Assembly: GCA_021108055.1 (NCBI GenBank)
Contig: JAIORR010000123.1
Span: forward strand, 1 to 10,295
Direction: 5' to 3'
From: Candidatus Cloacimonadota bacterium
GTDB lineage: Bacteria; Cloacimonadota; Cloacimonadia; Cloacimonadales; TCS61
Length of the DNA: 10,295 bases
A program made the translations under genes and the position numbers. Under the pieces are notes generated by a model. It worked only from the letters and a program-made list of their open reading frames with translations, did not search any database and was not told the DNA's origin. This document shows, piece after piece, positions 8,304 through 10,295 of this stretch; position 1 is the first letter of the stretch; each line of letters opens with the position of its first letter.

Positions 8304-8787
8304 TTCTTTCCATTATTTTTTTGGCAATAAAACCAGTAATTATGCCGGTTACTATTCCCATTAATACCAGCAGCGGCGTCAAATAAAATATTGTATTTTG
8401 TTTTATCAGGATCAATCTTACAATAGAAATCTGCGCAAAATTATGTGCTGTGGCTCCCAGAATACTGATTCCGATTATGCTGAATTGTACTTTTGATCTT
8501 ATGAAGATAAACATGATAATCAGAGAAAATATACCTCCGGATAATGAGAGCAGCGTGGTGGGACCAAGGAACGTTCCCGTGAAAAAACCGCCAATAATTG
8601 TTTTGCTGAAAGATACAATTAATGCAGATTTGAAACCATCCGAAAGAAGAATGATAAGAATTAGAATATTCGCCAGACCGATCCTCATGAACGGAAATGG
8701 TTTGGGAATAAAACTTTCTACAATGTAGATGGTTACCGCAAATGCAGTAAAGAATGCAAGACGGGTGGCAGGATGTGAGGTTTGCAC
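8272..8787 (-). CDS. Gx transporter family / 'heptaprenyl diphosphate synthase component I' membrane protein
   Basis: A 171-residue integral membrane protein with about five hydrophobic segments (roughly 8-26, 37-55, 75-95, 103-123, 132-155). It matches the family often labelled heptaprenyl diphosphate synthase component I or Gx transporter by ESFIPKPFPFMRIGLANI near the N-terminus, the glycine-rich GGFFTGTFLG and SGGIFS, and GATAHNFAQ in the middle. The prenyl-synthase name is doubtful: the protein has no aspartate-rich prenyltransferase motif, and its fold resembles small-molecule transporter subunits. I therefore treat its substrate as unknown. The start is a GTG with only a weak purine-rich AAAAAAGATAGAAA leader, and no in-frame ATG lies upstream. 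Its mRNA leader begins right after the hairpin at 8810-8848. It overlaps the PBP gene by 32 bp, so an envelope role such as lipid-carrier or precursor handling is an inference from context. Confidence 0.82.
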   Translation of the reverse strand: MQTSHPATRLAFFTAFAVTIYIVESFIPKPFPFMRIGLANILILIILLSDGFKSALIVSFSKTIIGGFFTGTFLGPTTLLSLSGGIFSLIIMFIFIRSKVQFSIIGISILGATAHNFAQISIVRLILIKQNTIFYLTPLLVLMGIVTGIITGFIAKKIMERNEVFYEKRSN

Positions 8788-8809
8788 TGTTTCTATCTTT
8801 TTTAATAAT

Positions 8810-8848
8810 AAAACTTGCCTATCCGATACTTGTCGGAAGGCAAGTTTT
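8810..8848 (-). terminator. Strong bulged hairpin downstream of serC (terminator or attenuator)
   Basis: AAAACTTGCC at 8810-8819 pairs with GGCAAGTTTT at 8839-8848, T8820 with A8838, and after one bulged base TCCGA (8822-8826) with TCGGA (8833-8837), closing on a six-base loop: about 16 pairs. On the minus strand the stem is followed by TTTTATTATT, and on the plus strand by TTTTTT (8845-8850), so it could act in either direction. It lies 17 bases after the serC stop and ends 22 bases before the Gx start codon, so it is either the serC terminator or a leader hairpin for the envelope operon. Confidence 0.75.
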
Positions 8849-8854
8849 TTCTAA

Positions 8855-8886
8855 CAAATAATATCTACTTGTTTTTTCTTTCAAAA
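8855..8886 (-). promoter_or_regulatory. Weak candidate promoter inside the serC 3' end
   Basis: On the minus strand TTGAAA (8884-8879) is followed after 15 bases by TATTAT (8863-8858). The same stretch also resembles the Bacteroidetes pattern, TTTG near -33 and ATTATTTG near -7, with 19 bases between. A transcript from here would start just before the hairpin at 8810-8848, putting it in the leader of the Gx-PBP-glycosyltransferase operon. The spacing is short for a sigma70 promoter and the match is partial. Confidence 0.2.
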
Positions 8887-9944
8887 TCCAACATGAACTG
8901 CGCAAGGCACTGAACTGCTTTCATTGGAAGTGAATTGTAAATGGAAGCTCTACAGCCGCCCACACTTCTATGACCCTTAAGTCCTATCATATCTTTGGTC
9001 TTTGCTTCTGCTATGAATTTCTTTTCCAGTTCTTCTGTGGGCAGCCTGAATGGAACATTCATATAAGAACGATCTTCCGGCACAACTGTTCCGCGATAAA
9101 AATCGGAATTATCAAAAATGTTGTATAAATAATCAGCTTTCTCTTTGTTGTTTACGGCAAGTGCTTCCAATCCACCCTTTTTCTCTATCCATTTCAGCAC
9201 TTCTCCAATTACATAGATACTGAATGCAGGCGGTGTATTGAACATCGAATCTTTATCTGCATGGGTTTTGTAATCCATCATAGTTGGAAGTCCCGGATTG
9301 ATCCTGTCTAACATATTTTTTTTAATAAGGACAAAAGTTGCTCCTGCAGGTCCGATGTTTTTCTGGGCACCGCCATAGATCAAATCATATTTTTTAAAGT
9401 TGAGCGGACGACTGAGGAAATTCGAAGACATATCTGCAATAAGCGTAACACCTGCGGGAACGTCCGGATCGATCTTCCACTCCGAACCACGAATTGTGTT
9501 ATTGGTTGTTATGTGAAGATAAGCCGGATCATCTGATAGTTCCCATGTTTTTGGGATATAGGTGAAATCCTTATCTTCCGAACTGGCTGCGATATGATAC
9601 TTTTTACCGATCTTTTTTGCTTCTTTCCAGGCTTTGGTAGCCCAGGCACCTGTATCGATATAGTTGGCAACTTTATCATTCGGACAGAAATTAAGCGGAA
9701 CCATCAGGAATTGTGTGCTGGCACCACCCTGCAAAAAAAGAGCTGCATAATCATCACCTAACCCCATAATTCTTTTCATGGCTGCCCTTGCACCTTCGAT
9801 GATCTCTCCATACTCTACAGAACGATGGCTCATTTCCATCACGGAAAGTCCATTACCTTTGTAATCAACTATGTTTTGTTGAACTTCTTTTAAAACTTCC
9901 TCCGGTAAAACCGCAGGTCCTGCATTGAAATTGTGAATTCTCAT
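8865..9944 (-). CDS. serC: Phosphoserine aminotransferase SerC
   Basis: A PLP-dependent class V aminotransferase that converts 3-phosphohydroxypyruvate and glutamate to O-phosphoserine in serine synthesis; it may also act in pyridoxal phosphate synthesis. The 359-residue protein opens with the family start MRIHNFNAGPAVLP. It carries SVMEMSHRS (37-43), LQGGAST (71-77), the aspartate motif IADMSSNF at about 169-176, the PLP lysine K195 in YGGAQKNIGPAG, and GLKGHRSVGGCRASIYN near the C-terminus. Length matches typical SerC (about 360). The start is the ATG at 9944 with GGAGG eight bases upstream (9957-9953). An upstream in-frame TTG at 9959 runs into that ribosome site and is not a real start. 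No serA or serB is visible nearby, and the hairpin downstream suggests it is transcribed on its own. Confidence 0.96.
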   Translation of the reverse strand: MRIHNFNAGPAVLPEEVLKEVQQNIVDYKGNGLSVMEMSHRSVEYGEIIEGARAAMKRIMGLGDDYAALFLQGGASTQFLMVPLNFCPNDKVANYIDTGAWATKAWKEAKKIGKKYHIAASSEDKDFTYIPKTWELSDDPAYLHITTNNTIRGSEWKIDPDVPAGVTLIADMSSNFLSRPLNFKKYDLIYGGAQKNIGPAGATFVLIKKNMLDRINPGLPTMMDYKTHADKDSMFNTPPAFSIYVIGEVLKWIEKKGGLEALAVNNKEKADYLYNIFDNSDFYRGTVVPEDRSYMNVPFRLPTEELEKKFIAEAKTKDMIGLKGHRSVGGCRASIYNSLPMKAVQCLAQFMLDFERKNK

Positions 9945-9959
9945 TTGATCTACCTCCAA

Positions 9960-10206
9960 AAATTATTTTTTCACAAATTGAAATTCGAGTGTTTTCAGGC
10001 AAGTTATTTTTGTGGGAATAAATTACTGATCCCATTTAACATCTGAACAAGACACAACAAACATATTAAATAAGAATATTTAACGTCTTTATTATTTAAT
10101 TTTTATAGTTTGCATAATCCGGAAATAAACATTCCACCAAAAAACTTTTCTTTGACATAAATAACTCAAGAAAACAGTTTCGTTTTTAGAAAAACAAGGT
10201 AAGAAA
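9960..10206. other. Long intergenic region upstream of serC
   Basis: About 250 bases with no convincing gene on either strand, very AT-rich, presumably holding the serC promoter and a divergent one. On the minus strand a poor sigma70-like pair, TTGTTG and TAAATG 16 bases apart, occurs around 10022-10064. On the plus strand TTGACA sits at 10152-10157 but has no matching TATAAT. A Bacteroidetes-like reading gives TTTG at 10151-10154 and CAGTTTCG 20 bases later, matching TAnnTTTG only partly. I would not assign either promoter firmly. Confidence 0.35.
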
Positions 10207-10295
10207 ATGAGTTATTTTGATAATTTAAATTGAAGAAGAAAAAATTAAATATAAGCATGGAGTTATTGCGAACCAAAAAGTTGGAGTTATTATGA
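10207..10295 (+). CDS. Possible 5' end of a divergent gene, interrupted by a frame change
   Basis: An ATG at 10207 has AAGG seven bases upstream and encodes MSYFDNLN before a TGA at 10231. Skipping one base (the T at 10231) opens the +1 frame, which reads EEEKIKYKHGVIANQKVGVIM without a stop to the window end, a plausible start of a globular protein. Either there is a one-base sequencing or assembly error, or a decayed gene, or a frameshift site. A second possibility is that the real gene starts at the ATG at 10292, with GGAG five bases upstream; a 12-codon ORF from 10257 would then end in an ATGA overlap. I do not recognise the protein. Confidence 0.3.

Noticed and set aside
9945..9959. TTG start extending SerC by five residues (MEVDQ)
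   Set aside because: The TTG overlaps the strong GGAGG ribosome site that serves the ATG at 9944, and SerC proteins normally start at MRIHNFNAGP.
9997..10005. AGGCAAGTT shared with the arm of the hairpin at 8810-8848, as a possible repeat flanking serC
   Set aside because: Only nine bases match, and no second arm or flanking similarity is present; chance is likely.

Overview
The window is AT-rich bacterial DNA. Every complete gene lies on the minus strand, so transcription runs from the right end to the left. The gene set is that of a diderm bacterium: a Bacteroidetes-type GlmU-like enzyme, a class A penicillin-binding protein, an exported transglutaminase-like protein, and RicT-like and RlmN proteins. 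It suggests the FCB group (Bacteroidota, Cloacimonadota and relatives). Cloacimonadota is my best guess, but this rests only on protein style and base composition, with no marker gene to confirm it.

Layout in transcription order: (1) 9945-10295 is a non-coding or divergent region. Near its right edge is the possible 5' end of a plus-strand gene that seems to change reading frame after 8 codons. (2) serC, phosphoserine aminotransferase, at 8865-9944. (3) A strong bulged hairpin at 8810-8848, in the right place to be the serC terminator but only 22 nt from the next start codon. (4) A tight envelope block: a Gx-type integral membrane protein (8272-8787), a class A PBP overlapping it by 32 bp (5907-8303), and a membrane-anchored family 2 glycosyltransferase starting with no gap after the PBP stop (4794-5906). 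(5) After a perfect hairpin at the glycosyltransferase stop comes a secreted transglutaminase-like protein (3257-4729). (6) A Bacteroidetes-type GlmU-like bifunctional enzyme for UDP-GlcNAc (1964-3181). (7) A PSP1/RicT-family protein (1052-1879), overlapping by 8 bp the 23S rRNA/tRNA methyltransferase gene rlmN (37-1059). (8) The left edge holds a degenerate decamer tandem repeat just downstream of rlmN.

The common thread of the middle block is cell-envelope building. The GlmU-like enzyme would supply UDP-GlcNAc, the PBP polymerises and cross-links peptidoglycan, and the glycosyltransferase, Gx membrane protein and transglutaminase-like protein are likely envelope functions of unknown detail. 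RicT-like and RlmN form a separate RNA/Fe-S-linked pair. Most of the window is ordinary core metabolism. The points most worth checking are the right-edge gene start, the serC/Gx hairpin, the two uncharacterised envelope proteins and the RicT-RlmN coupling. I see no tRNA, rRNA, CRISPR array, insertion sequence or phage gene.
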